From: an uncultured Bacillota bacterium
GTDB taxonomy: Bacteria > Bacillota > Clostridia > Oscillospirales > Oscillospiraceae
NCBI GenBank assembly: GCA_947385365.1
Contig: CANDKT010000005.1
Coordinates: forward strand, 1 to 45,904
DNA: 45,904 nt
Reading direction: 5' to 3'
In this document: piece after piece, positions 1 through 6,863 of the stretch
Position numbering within the stretch: position 1 is the first letter of the stretch
How the letters are laid out: each line of letters begins with the position of its first letter
Notes under the pieces: generated by a model
Seen by the model: only the letters and a program-made list of their open reading frames with translations
Databases searched by the model: none
What the model was told of the DNA's origin: nothing
Made by a program: the position numbers and the translations under genes

Positions 1-66
1 CAGGCCGCCGCACACGCCGCACACGATTTTATAGTCGCCTTCCGTCCGATATAAGCGTTTTTCCAT
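1..66 (-). CDS. PspC-domain protein, N-terminal fragment
   Basis: Only the first 22 codons lie in the window; the gene continues past the left edge. The start is ATG at 66-64 with an AGGAGG ribosome site at 76-81 (reverse complement) nine bases upstream. The visible peptide begins MEKRLYRT and then reads KIVCGVCGGL, the typical opening of PspC domains, in which a short basic stretch is followed by a Gly-Val-Cys-Gly-Gly-Leu turn before a membrane helix. PspC proteins are small membrane proteins linked to envelope stress, either alone or as modules of larger proteins. Which type this is cannot be told from the fragment. Confidence 0.75.
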   Translation of the reverse strand, partial: MEKRLYRTEGDYKIVCGVCGGL

Positions 67-200
67 CACGCTCAACCTCCTGATCGAAAAATTTCAGTCC
101 CCGCGGGGAACGTGGAGTTTACAGTTACAGGATACGCCGCGGCAGACGAAAAATCCATAGATTTCGGATGAAAAAAAGATTAAAATACAGGGAGCGTTCT

Positions 201-1379
201 CTACTTCTGCGCCGTCGTGACCAAATCGCCCTGTTCGTTGAAACGGGCCGGGCGGATCTTGTTCCCGGTGAACTTCTGGATCTCGTCCAGGCGCAGGCCC
301 TCGGTGATGCTCGAAACCAGCGAAAACGCTACGCCGTGCCGTTTGGCCCGGCCTGTGCGGCCGATGCGGTGGATGTAGTACTCGTTCTCGTCGGGCACGT
401 CGTAGTTGAACACCGCGTCCACGTCGTCGATATCCAGACCGCGGGCGGCCACGTCCGTGGCGGCCAGCACCCGGATCTGACCGTCCCGGAATTTTTTCAG
501 CGTCTTCTCCCGGACGGACTGCTGAATCTCCCCGTGGATGGCCTGACAGGAGATCCCCCGCATATTCAGCAGACCGGACAGGCGATCCGTCATGTTCCGG
601 GTGTTGCAGAACGCGATGACCCGCTCGTAGTCTCCCATCTCCAGCAGGCGCGCGAGGACCTCCGCCTTCTGCTCGCGCTCCACGTCCAGCCGGAACTGCG
701 CGATATCCGGTTTGTTTGCCGCGTCGGCGGGGACCGTGATCTCGACCGGGTCCCGCTGGTAGACCCAGGAGATATCCATCACCTCCCGGGAGATGGTGGC
801 GGAAAACATCCCCAGATTACGCCGGTCCGGCATTTTGTCCAGAATGTGGGTCACGTCCCGCACGAACCCCATGTCCAACATACGGTCCGCCTCGTCCAAC
901 ACCACCGTCTGCACCTTGTCCAAGCAGATCGTGCGGCGTTTCATGTGGTCCATCAACCGCCCCGGCGTCGCGACGACGATTTGAGGACGCTTCTTCAGCT
1001 GGACGATCTGCCGGTCAATCGGCTGCCCCCCGTAGAGGCAGGCCACACGCACCCCTTCGCGGAACGCGCACAGGTCGCGCAGCTCGTCCTGGATCTGCAA
1101 GGCCAATTCCCGCGTGGGAGCCAACACCAACGCTTGCACATCCCTGGAGGCGGGGTCCACGTGTTCCACCATCGGTATCCCGAACGCGAACGTTTTGCCG
1201 GTACCCGTGGGGGCTTTGGCGATGACGTCCTTCCACTCCATGAAGAAGGGGATCGCGCCGCTCTGGACCGGCGTGGCCTGCATATAGCCTTTCTTTTCGA
1301 TGGCGCGCATCAGTTCCGGAGACAGCCCTAACTGCGCGTACTGCAACGTCTCGTTCACGGCTTGCCCGTTGATCTCCAT
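201..1379 (-). CDS. DEAD-box ATP-dependent RNA helicase
   Basis: ATP-dependent RNA helicase of about 392 residues, expected to remodel RNA duplexes in ribosome assembly or mRNA decay. From the ATG at 1379 it shows a Q motif (ATPVQSGAIP), motif I APTGTGKT (residues 56-63), Ia PTRELALQ, Ib TPGR, the VLDEAD box, motif III SAT, motif V DVAARGLD and motif VI HRIGRTGRAKRHG. It has the helicase core and almost no C-terminal extension, unlike CsdA/CshA proteins with long RNA-binding tails. The frame is open up to 1535, but the ATG at 1379 follows a purine-rich AAAGGAAAG site and starts where the family starts, so the longer version is unlikely. A minus-strand promoter lies at 1494-1521. Confidence 0.93.
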   Translation of the reverse strand: MEINGQAVNETLQYAQLGLSPELMRAIEKKGYMQATPVQSGAIPFFMEWKDVIAKAPTGTGKTFAFGIPMVEHVDPASRDVQALVLAPTRELALQIQDELRDLCAFREGVRVACLYGGQPIDRQIVQLKKRPQIVVATPGRLMDHMKRRTICLDKVQTVVLDEADRMLDMGFVRDVTHILDKMPDRRNLGMFSATISREVMDISWVYQRDPVEITVPADAANKPDIAQFRLDVEREQKAEVLARLLEMGDYERVIAFCNTRNMTDRLSGLLNMRGISCQAIHGEIQQSVREKTLKKFRDGQIRVLAATDVAARGLDIDDVDAVFNYDVPDENEYYIHRIGRTGRAKRHGVAFSLVSSITEGLRLDEIQKFTGNKIRPARFNEQGDLVTTAQK

Positions 1380-1493
1380 TTGCTCGTCTTTCCTTTCTGT
1401 CTCGAATGGCGAGGCCCGGACCGCAAAGACGTCTGTTCTCCCGGACGCGGCCCCAACTCCTGGGAACGGCGTTCCGTTCCCGCCGCACCCTAT

Positions 1494-1521
1494 ATTATAG
1501 CGGTTTTTCCGGGATTGTCTA
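1494..1521 (-). promoter_or_regulatory. Predicted sigma-A promoter of the DEAD-box helicase gene
   Basis: On the minus strand a TAGACA box (1521-1516) is followed after 16 bases by a perfect TATAAT (1499-1494). This places the transcription start about 105-110 bases before the helicase ATG at 1379. Confidence 0.6.
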
Positions 1522-1578
1522 TCCCCGCGCAACAAATTCCCGCACCCGTCTCATAAAAGCGGTCGGGGGTACGCTGGG

Positions 1579-1671
1579 TGTGCAAAGCAGGACGCGTTTG
1601 TGCAAACGGTATGTGCATCCGCGGCGGAACATGTGCAGCGCATATGTGCAAATTCCTGCACAGTATGTGCA
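1579..1671 (+). repeat. Array of TGTGCA motifs upstream of the XRE-PIN-ankyrin operon
   Basis: The hexamer TGTGCA occurs at 1579, 1599, 1612, 1632, 1645 and 1666, plus one inverted copy (TGCACA) at 1657. Start-to-start spacings are 20, 13, 20, 13 and 21 bases, an alternating pattern with a 33-base period. Several copies read TATGTGCA or CATGTGCA. The array ends 16 bases before the predicted -35 box of the operon whose first gene encodes an XRE DNA-binding domain. Inference: an operator array for that protein or another regulator. The intergenic stretch 1380-1771 otherwise holds only the two promoters. Confidence 0.65.
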
Positions 1672-1687
1672 TTGTTTCCCGGCGATA

Positions 1688-1717
1688 TTGACGCACACCA
1701 ACCGGGCGTGCTATAGT
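1688..1717 (+). promoter_or_regulatory. Predicted promoter of the four-gene XRE-PIN-ankyrin operon
   Basis: TTGACG (1688-1693), an 18-base spacer and TATAGT (1712-1717). The start codon at 1772 is about 48 bases below the expected transcription start. Confidence 0.6.
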
Positions 1718-1771
1718 AAAAACGGTCCCGGTCCGCCAAACGGACCGGATTTCCGGGAGGCGGCAGACGAT

Positions 1772-3115
1772 ATGGCGAAGCGATTGTTCGGAGAAGAGGA
1801 CGCGCGGATCGAGAAGGAACGCAACGCGATTATCCGGAAAAATATGCGGGAGATCCGAAAGCAGTCCGGGAAAACCCAGGAGGAAGTCGCGCGGGGGCTG
1901 CTGATCGACCGAACCGTGTACTCCAAGTACGAGACCGGGAAACTATCGCCGGGCGTGGAGTTCGTCCAGCGGTTCGCGGCGTACTTCAACATCCCGCCGG
2001 ACCGTTTGGAGAAGAGCGTTTCGGCGGTCATACCGGACACGTCCGCGCTGCTGAAAAACCGGCGGCTGCTGAGCCTGCTGCTGCACGACTTCGACGTGGT
2101 CCTGATCCCGGACATCGTGCTGAGCGAGCTGGACCATCAGAAAGATCACGGTCGGAACCAGAAGGCGGCGTGGCAGGTGATGATGACAATCGACGACTAC
2201 CGCACCCGGTACAGCGACCGTCTGGTGGTGGTGCGCAGCGAAAACCACACGGCGGGCCGGAACGACGACGCGATTTTGGACGTGGCCCGCGCAATGGACC
2301 GGAAGCTGAACAAGAAGGTCTACTTGATTCACGACGACATCGGCATGACGTTGAAGTACGACAACGGCATCCTCCTGCGGGACTACATCGCCAAGCGGAC
2401 CTGCTACACGGACTACGAGAGCCTGCTGTCGCTGGACGAGGAGTACGACCGGCTGGACTGGTACCGGAAGCTGGCGGGCACGTTGGATCTGAACGCGTAC
2501 TTGCCCGACGGCATGACGCTCCTGATCCGGTGCATCCGCTGCAACGACCCGGACAAGATCGAAGAGCGCGGCGGTTACTGCGTCCCGGATTCGAAGCGGT
2601 ACAAAAAGCTGGAGTTCCTGTTATCCGCGGGCGCGGACCCGGACACGACCGATAACAGCCGGTACTGCCTCACGCCGCTGGCGCACTGCGTCCAGGCGGG
2701 GGATTTCAAAGCGTTCTGCATCCTGCTGGCGCACGGGGCCGATTACAACAAAGGTTCCGTGGACGAGGTCACGCCCAGTTACCTGAAAATGCAGAACGCC
2801 AACGAAGGGAACACCCCTTTGATGATCGCCTGTTGGCATGGCCGAAAACGTTTCGTAAAGAAGCTCTGCCAACTGCCGGACATCTCGCTCAACCAGCAGG
2901 ACAGCAACGGTTACACCGCCTTGCACAAATGCGCGGTGCAGCGGTACAACCGGAAGAAACAGCAAAAAAGCGTCGCCGCGATGGAAGCGATCTATCGCTA
3001 CTTACTGACGGTCCCGAACGTGGACACGCTCATTCGGGACCGGAACAATCGGACCGCCGCGGATTGGTGGCGCGACGGGGACGCTTTAGAAGAGGAGGGC
3101 CCGACGGATGATTGA
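1772..3115 (+). CDS. XRE HTH - PIN ribonuclease - ankyrin repeat fusion protein
   Basis: Predicted 447-residue cytoplasmic protein with three parts. Residues about 20-77 form an XRE/Cro helix-turn-helix (SGKTQEEVARGLLIDRTVYS, then YETGKLSP). Residues about 85-215 form a PIN domain that keeps the usual acidic positions: D89 (IPDTSALL), E119 (VLSELD), D165/D166 (NDDAILD) and D188/D189 (LIHDDIGM), so an active metal-dependent RNase site is plausible. Residues about 245-430 contain ankyrin-like repeats (TPLAHCVQAGDFKAFCILLA, GNTPLMIACWHGRKRFVKKL, GYTALHKCA). The start is ATG 1772, 11 bases after GGGAGG; the open frame runs upstream to 1406 but covers the promoter and motif array. The gene overlaps the next by 8 bases. 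PIN and ankyrin calls rest on motifs; I do not know a named family with this order. Confidence 0.82.
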   Translation: MAKRLFGEEDARIEKERNAIIRKNMREIRKQSGKTQEEVARGLLIDRTVYSKYETGKLSPGVEFVQRFAAYFNIPPDRLEKSVSAVIPDTSALLKNRRLLSLLLHDFDVVLIPDIVLSELDHQKDHGRNQKAAWQVMMTIDDYRTRYSDRLVVVRSENHTAGRNDDAILDVARAMDRKLNKKVYLIHDDIGMTLKYDNGILLRDYIAKRTCYTDYESLLSLDEEYDRLDWYRKLAGTLDLNAYLPDGMTLLIRCIRCNDPDKIEERGGYCVPDSKRYKKLEFLLSAGADPDTTDNSRYCLTPLAHCVQAGDFKAFCILLAHGADYNKGSVDEVTPSYLKMQNANEGNTPLMIACWHGRKRFVKKLCQLPDISLNQQDSNGYTALHKCAVQRYNRKKQQKSVAAMEAIYRYLLTVPNVDTLIRDRNNRTAADWWRDGDALEEEGPTDD

Positions 3116-3914
3116 CCGCATCTGTATCTCGCTGAGCGACCGGTGCAATTTGAACTGCGCCTACTGCCACTTCCGGGAGAAGAAGACGATGGACCCCGCG
3201 CCGATGGACGCGCTGGAGATCCTGCGGCACGTGAAGGAGTACGCCCACGGTCCGTTCAAGATCGGCTTCGTCGGCGACGGGGAGCCGTTCCTGGAGCTTG
3301 ACCTTCTGAAGGAGTGCCTGCGTTTCATGGAGGACAGCCCGTTCCTCCAAGCCTACACGATCACGAACGGGACTATCCCGCTCTCCGCAGAGGATATCCG
3401 CTTCCTGGAACGGCATTCGGTCAACGTCGGCGTTTCTCTGGACGGCTACCAGACCCTGCATGACAGGAACCGCTGCAATTCCTTCGAACGGGTCATGGAG
3501 AACGTGCGGCAGTACCGGGACGTCGCCGGGCATTTCCCCACGTTCAACGCCACGGTGGGACCGGAGAGTTTGCGGAACCGGGAAGCGGTCTTCTCTTTTT
3601 TTGAGCCGTTCGGCTCGAAAGTGACCTTTTCCAGAATGATCGGACCGCATGGGATCTCCCTGCCCGCGTACCGCGCCTTTCTGGACGAGGCGGAAAAACG
3701 ACTCCCCATCCGGCGGGGCGGTCTGGACTGCACCATGTACGGCGGCCAATGCGCCGCCGGAACCAATAACTACTTCTTCGCCAACGGCAAAGTCTACTAC
3801 TGCGGCAACTGCGTGGATCTCCCGCCGGTCGCGGACAGCTCCGTGCGCTTCTCCGACCTGGAACGGCTCTCCCTGACCTTCGACCGCAGCCGGTGCTACA
3901 AGGAGTCGCTATGA
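3108..3914 (+). CDS. Radical SAM enzyme with SPASM-like C-terminus
   Basis: Predicted radical S-adenosylmethionine enzyme of 268 residues. The cluster motif CxxxCxxC is at C13, C17 and C20 (CNLNCAYC), at the extreme N-terminus as in minimal radical SAM barrels. The C-terminal part has further cysteines at 208, 215, 232, 235 and 263 around NGKVYYCGNC, resembling SPASM or twitch auxiliary cluster regions. GDGEPFLE resembles the GGEP strand that contacts SAM. The start ATG 3108 is nine bases after AGGAGG, and the gene overlaps both neighbours (8 bases before, 4 after), so translation is coupled. The substrate is unknown. The kinase-HAD and phosphoribosyltransferase partners suggest a nucleotide-like or base-like molecule, but peptide or RNA modification is also possible. 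Confidence 0.88.
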   Translation: MIDRICISLSDRCNLNCAYCHFREKKTMDPAPMDALEILRHVKEYAHGPFKIGFVGDGEPFLELDLLKECLRFMEDSPFLQAYTITNGTIPLSAEDIRFLERHSVNVGVSLDGYQTLHDRNRCNSFERVMENVRQYRDVAGHFPTFNATVGPESLRNREAVFSFFEPFGSKVTFSRMIGPHGISLPAYRAFLDEAEKRLPIRRGGLDCTMYGGQCAAGTNNYFFANGKVYYCGNCVDLPPVADSSVRFSDLERLSLTFDRSRCYKESL

Positions 3915-4963
3915 AGATCGGACTGTACGGCCTGCCGTCGGCAGGCAAGACGACCTTGCTGGAACAGATCCGCTTCGCTCCGGTGCGGAACGGGAGCCGT
4001 CTGCTTCAGGAACTGGCCCCCACGTTCGCCGGACTCCCGGAGAGGGCGCGGCGCGAGGTCCGGAGACGTCTGGCGCGGACGCTCCAAGCCGAGGACGGCT
4101 TCGTGATGGACGGACACTACGCGTTCGGGGACACGGTCGTGTTCACGGAGGAGGACGGCGCGCTTTACGACGCGTTCCTCTACCTGTACGTCGACCCGGA
4201 GGTCTTGCGGGAACGTATGGCGCGGTCCGAGAAGAATCGCGCCTACGCCGCCTTGGACCTCGCCCGCTGGCAGCGGGCGGAGATCGAAGCGCTGCGCGCC
4301 TACTGCCACGGCCACGAGAAGGATTTTTACGTGCTGGACGACCCGCCGCAAAACTGCTTCGCGGACGTGACGGAACCGCTCTCGTTTCTCCGCGCGGTCT
4401 GGGAGGGGTACAGCTGCGTGCAGTTCGCCCGGACGTGCGCGGCGGAGATCCTGGCCGAGGACGTCCGTCCCGCCGTCACGCTGACGGATGGCGACCGGAC
4501 CCTCACGGAAGAGGACAGCAGTTCGGCGGTGTTCCGCTACCGGACCCGGCTGTTCGACGGCAATTTTTACACCGGCTACCAGTCCTGGCGGCAGGCAAAA
4601 GAATTTCACGCCGTGGAACTCCCAGCGCAAGCGGCTTTGCCGGTCCGCTTCTCCCCCAAAATCCTGGCGCGGCTGGAACCGCCCGTGTACATCCTGACGT
4701 CCGGACATCCGGAAATCTGGAAACGGTTCGCCGGACAACTCCGCTTCCGGTACTTCTGCGGAAGTCCGATGTCCGCGGACACCAAAGGTTTCATCGCAAA
4801 ATTTCTCCGTCAGGCCGGCAGAACCGTGACCGCGTATGGGGACAGCCTGAACGATTACTATATGCTGAAACAGGCGGATCAGGGCTACCTGGTCACCCGG
4901 TCGGACGGGAGTACGAGCCGTTCTTTGAAGGGCAGAGATCTGGGAGGGATCACGTTTGTTTGA
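3911..4963 (+). CDS. P-loop kinase - HAD phosphatase fusion
   Basis: Bifunctional-looking protein of 350 residues. The N-terminal half (about 1-165) is a P-loop nucleoside or nucleotide kinase-like domain with Walker A GLPSAGKT (7-14) and an arginine-rich lid region (RERMARSEKNR, about 100-110). The C-terminal half (about 185-345) is a HAD-family phosphatase: nucleophile motif D193-G-D195-R-T, motif II ILTSG (261-265), a motif III lysine in ADTKG (K292) and motif IV GDSLND (310-315). All HAD catalytic positions appear intact. ATG 3911 follows AAGGAG and overlaps the radical SAM stop as ATGA. A kinase joined to a phosphatase suggests processing of one phosphorylated intermediate. Substrates cannot be read from the sequence. 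The family calls are strong; the joint role is inferred. Confidence 0.85.
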   Translation: MKIGLYGLPSAGKTTLLEQIRFAPVRNGSRLLQELAPTFAGLPERARREVRRRLARTLQAEDGFVMDGHYAFGDTVVFTEEDGALYDAFLYLYVDPEVLRERMARSEKNRAYAALDLARWQRAEIEALRAYCHGHEKDFYVLDDPPQNCFADVTEPLSFLRAVWEGYSCVQFARTCAAEILAEDVRPAVTLTDGDRTLTEEDSSSAVFRYRTRLFDGNFYTGYQSWRQAKEFHAVELPAQAALPVRFSPKILARLEPPVYILTSGHPEIWKRFAGQLRFRYFCGSPMSADTKGFIAKFLRQAGRTVTAYGDSLNDYYMLKQADQGYLVTRSDGSTSRSLKGRDLGGITFV

Positions 4964-5456
4964 ACTGGAAAAAAATCCGGAGGTACAGCGGTTCATTCAG
5001 GTCACGAAGTCCGACTCCGGCGTTTCCGGACCGGAGTTGGCTCTGGCGCATATGGAGCTGGGACGGCGTCTGGCGGAGCGCATGGACTTCAATCCCGCCG
5101 AAACCACAGTCGTCGCAATCCTGCGGGGCGGTTTATTTTTCGCGGAGGGACTCTATTTTCAGCTCGGGTGCCGCTTCCAGACCTACGACCCCAAACGCGA
5201 GACCTTCCAAAGGCCCGCGACCCCTAAGGTGATCCTAGCCGACGCGGTCATCAACACGGGGAAAACCATCCGCGCCATTCTGGAACCGGACATGACGGTC
5301 GCCTGCTGCGTGGCCCACGAGAGGGCGGCGGCGGACTTACGGGATCAACTGTATACGGTGCGGGTCTCGGGGAACTCCTTCGTCGGAGCGGAGGTCCGCA
5401 GGCAATCCGGGGCGGTAGGCCCGGACACCACGCTGCGCCTGTTCAATCTGATCTAG
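4956..5456 (+). CDS. Type I phosphoribosyltransferase-like protein
   Basis: Predicted phosphoribosyltransferase of 166 residues. The PRPP loop VILADAVINTGKT is at 92-104, with the aspartate and TGKT typical of the family, and the pyrophosphate-loop region AILRGGLFFAEG is at 54-65. The C-terminal VGPDTTLRLFNL resembles the end of uracil phosphoribosyltransferase-like proteins. It should join a base-like substrate to PRPP or run the reverse reaction. The start is TTG 4956, eight bases after GGGAGG, overlapping the kinase-HAD gene by 8 bases. It is the last gene of the operon; a strong terminator follows 40 bases downstream. It could be an ordinary salvage enzyme, but the operon context argues for a dedicated pathway. 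Confidence 0.82.
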   Translation: MFELEKNPEVQRFIQVTKSDSGVSGPELALAHMELGRRLAERMDFNPAETTVVAILRGGLFFAEGLYFQLGCRFQTYDPKRETFQRPATPKVILADAVINTGKTIRAILEPDMTVACCVAHERAAADLRDQLYTVRVSGNSFVGAEVRRQSGAVGPDTTLRLFNLI

Positions 5457-5495
5457 CGCGGTGCGTTCCGGGACCGGAGGGCCCCCGTCCCTTGG

Positions 5496-5537
5496 CACAA
5501 TAAAGCCCAAGCGCGGAAGCGCTTGGGCTTTATTGTG
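5496..5537 (+). terminator. Strong hairpin terminator after the phosphoribosyltransferase gene
   Basis: A perfect 19-base-pair stem, 5496-5514 with 5519-5537, closed by a GGAA loop. The lower stem is A/T rich (CTTTATTG on the 3' arm), which serves as the U-rich part. It closes the four-gene operon. Confidence 0.85.
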
Positions 5538-5542
5538 AAAAA

Positions 5543-5810
5543 GAGGATTAAAATGAAACGAACTGTCTCTTGCGAATCTTATGATACCGGAAAGATATTA
5601 ACAAGTCCAACCGAATATGTTACATAAGTTTTAAATCTTTCCGCTTCCGGTCCGCTCCGGAAAAGGGAGAACGGCCAGCGGGACGCTCCGCGGGCCGTTC
5701 TAAAAAATTGGAGGATAGAATGAAAAGATGTTCTTGCCTTGCGAGTATCAGTATATCCAGGTTTTATTAAGAAAGCTATCCTCAAATGTTACAAAAACTT
5801 TAAATATTCG
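5543..5810 (+). repeat. Degenerate tandem duplication in a convergent intergenic region
   Basis: Two related segments of about 100 bases lie at 5543-5640 and 5711-5810. Each starts GAGGAT, contains an AATGAAA start and CTTGCGA, and ends with ATGTTACA followed by TTTAAAT. Each carries a ribosome-site-like purine tract before a tiny open frame: 5553-5627 (24 codons, MKRTVSCESY...) and 5720-5770 (16 codons, MKRCSCLASI...). The small frames share only the first residues, so they may not be genes. A hairpin lies between the copies. The region 5457-5827 has no other gene. Confidence 0.4.
5669..5700 (-). terminator. Hairpin, possible terminator for the signal peptidase transcript
   Basis: GAACGGCC (5669-5676) pairs with GGCCGTTC (5693-5700), and an inner GCGG/CCGC stem lies around a GACGCT loop. 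Read on the minus strand it is followed by TCCCTTTTCC, a weak U-rich tract. It lies 130 bases below the signal peptidase stop. Confidence 0.4.
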
Positions 5811-5827
5811 CGCCGCGCCATTCCGCC

Positions 5828-6439
5828 TCAGAAGACGCCGATCCGGTCCGGCGGCCACAGGCCAAGCACGACTTTGCCTAAGATGTAGTCCTCGTCCACC
5901 GGTCCCAGCCGCTGATCGCGGCTATCCGTGGAGGCGTTGCGGTTATCGCCCATGACGAAGACGGCGTGTTCCGGGATCTCCCAATGGGTCTGCTGCATGG
6001 TGAAGCCGTTGGGCAGGTACATTTGCTCTTTGATGTAGGGTTCGTCCAGCGGCTGGCCGTCCACGTAGACGGAGCCGGTCTCGTAATCGATATCCACGGT
6101 CTGCCCGCCCCGGGCGATGACGCGTTTGACAATCGCGCGGTTGTCCAGAAAATCCGCCGTGACCTTGTTCAGCACGACGATATCGCCCTGCTGCGGGCGG
6201 TAGCCCAGGGACCAGACCAACATCAATTCGCCGTGTTTCAAAGTGTTGTCCATAGAACCGCCATCCACGCGGGTCAGCCGGGCGAAGCAGTTGAACAGCA
6301 GTACCGCGGCCAGCACGCACCACATGACCATCTGGAACCAATCAAAAAATTCCCGGCCCGGATTCCGGGCATCCTCCGGTCCGTCAAGCCCCTCCGGCTG
6401 CCCCGCTGAAACGTTCCGGTTTTCAAATTCATCGCGCAA
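5828..6439 (-). CDS. lepB: Signal peptidase I
   Basis: Membrane-anchored serine protease that cleaves signal peptides from exported proteins. The product is 203 residues with one N-terminal membrane helix (about 36-54) and the catalytic domain outside. The catalytic serine is S62 in GGSMDNTL and the general base is K105 in NRAIVKRVIARGG. The conserved box GDNRNASTDSRD follows near 164-175. The length fits the short Gram-positive type. The start is TTG at 6439-6437, eight bases after AGGAGG (6453-6448 on this strand); no in-frame ATG is better placed. A minus-strand promoter lies at 6469-6497. The first 30 residues are acidic and proline rich, as expected for a cytoplasmic leader. Confidence 0.95.
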   Translation of the reverse strand: MRDEFENRNVSAGQPEGLDGPEDARNPGREFFDWFQMVMWCVLAAVLLFNCFARLTRVDGGSMDNTLKHGELMLVWSLGYRPQQGDIVVLNKVTADFLDNRAIVKRVIARGGQTVDIDYETGSVYVDGQPLDEPYIKEQMYLPNGFTMQQTHWEIPEHAVFVMGDNRNASTDSRDQRLGPVDEDYILGKVVLGLWPPDRIGVF

Positions 6440-6468
6440 GGTTTATACCTCCTTCCCCGTTCGCCTTT

Positions 6469-6497
6469 ATTATAAGCCCTTTCCTTCAAAATTGCAA
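6469..6497 (-). promoter_or_regulatory. Predicted promoter of signal peptidase I
   Basis: On the minus strand TTGCAA (6497-6492), a 17-base spacer and a perfect TATAAT (6474-6469), ending about 30 bases before the TTG start. Confidence 0.65.
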
Positions 6498-6613
6498 GAC
6501 GCTAGATTGCTATCACTGCGCCTATCCCATAAAAGTTGTATTTTTCCTCGAAAAAACGAAGTGTTGACGCGGACCAGACAGGGTCTGCCGTCACCGTGAA
6601 TACAGGAAGGATA

Positions 6614-6640
6614 ATTAAAAACGAAATTTTCGTTTTTAAT
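6614..6640. promoter_or_regulatory. 27-base palindrome upstream of the SWIM gene, likely operator
   Basis: ATTAAAAACGAAA (6614-6626), one central T, then its exact reverse complement (6628-6640). It abuts the -35 region of the following promoter, a common position for an operator. It lacks the GC core and trailing T tract of a terminator. Confidence 0.55.
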
Positions 6641-6641
6641 A

Positions 6642-6669
6642 TTGGTTTTCTGAGCGGGCGTGGTATAAT
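6642..6669 (+). promoter_or_regulatory. Predicted promoter of the SWIM zinc-finger gene
   Basis: TTGGTT (6642-6647), a 16-base spacer and a perfect TATAAT (6664-6669). The -35 box is weak, so activation or control through the adjacent palindrome is plausible. Confidence 0.55.
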
Positions 6670-6863
6670 GTAGACATCAAAAACGCATGAAAAAAAGTGA
6701 CATTAAGAAGAGTGAAGCCTATCAAAGCGGTTTCCTTGAGGGAACCGTTCCCATGTATGAAGCGTACATGGATTTGAAGAAGGTTCTCATGAAAGCAAAT
6801 GAGGGGGGCTGTATATGGAGCTTTCCAAGTATGCAGCCTGTCAGACACGTGGAGGTGGAGACG

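Noticed and set aside
168-1331. Plus-strand open frame of 387 codons opposite the DEAD-box helicase
   Set aside because: Shadow of the helicase gene, which carries every family motif.
5553-5770. Two short peptide genes (24 and 16 codons)
   Set aside because: They have ribosome-site-like tracts but share little peptide sequence, so kept only as part of the duplicated block, not as genes.
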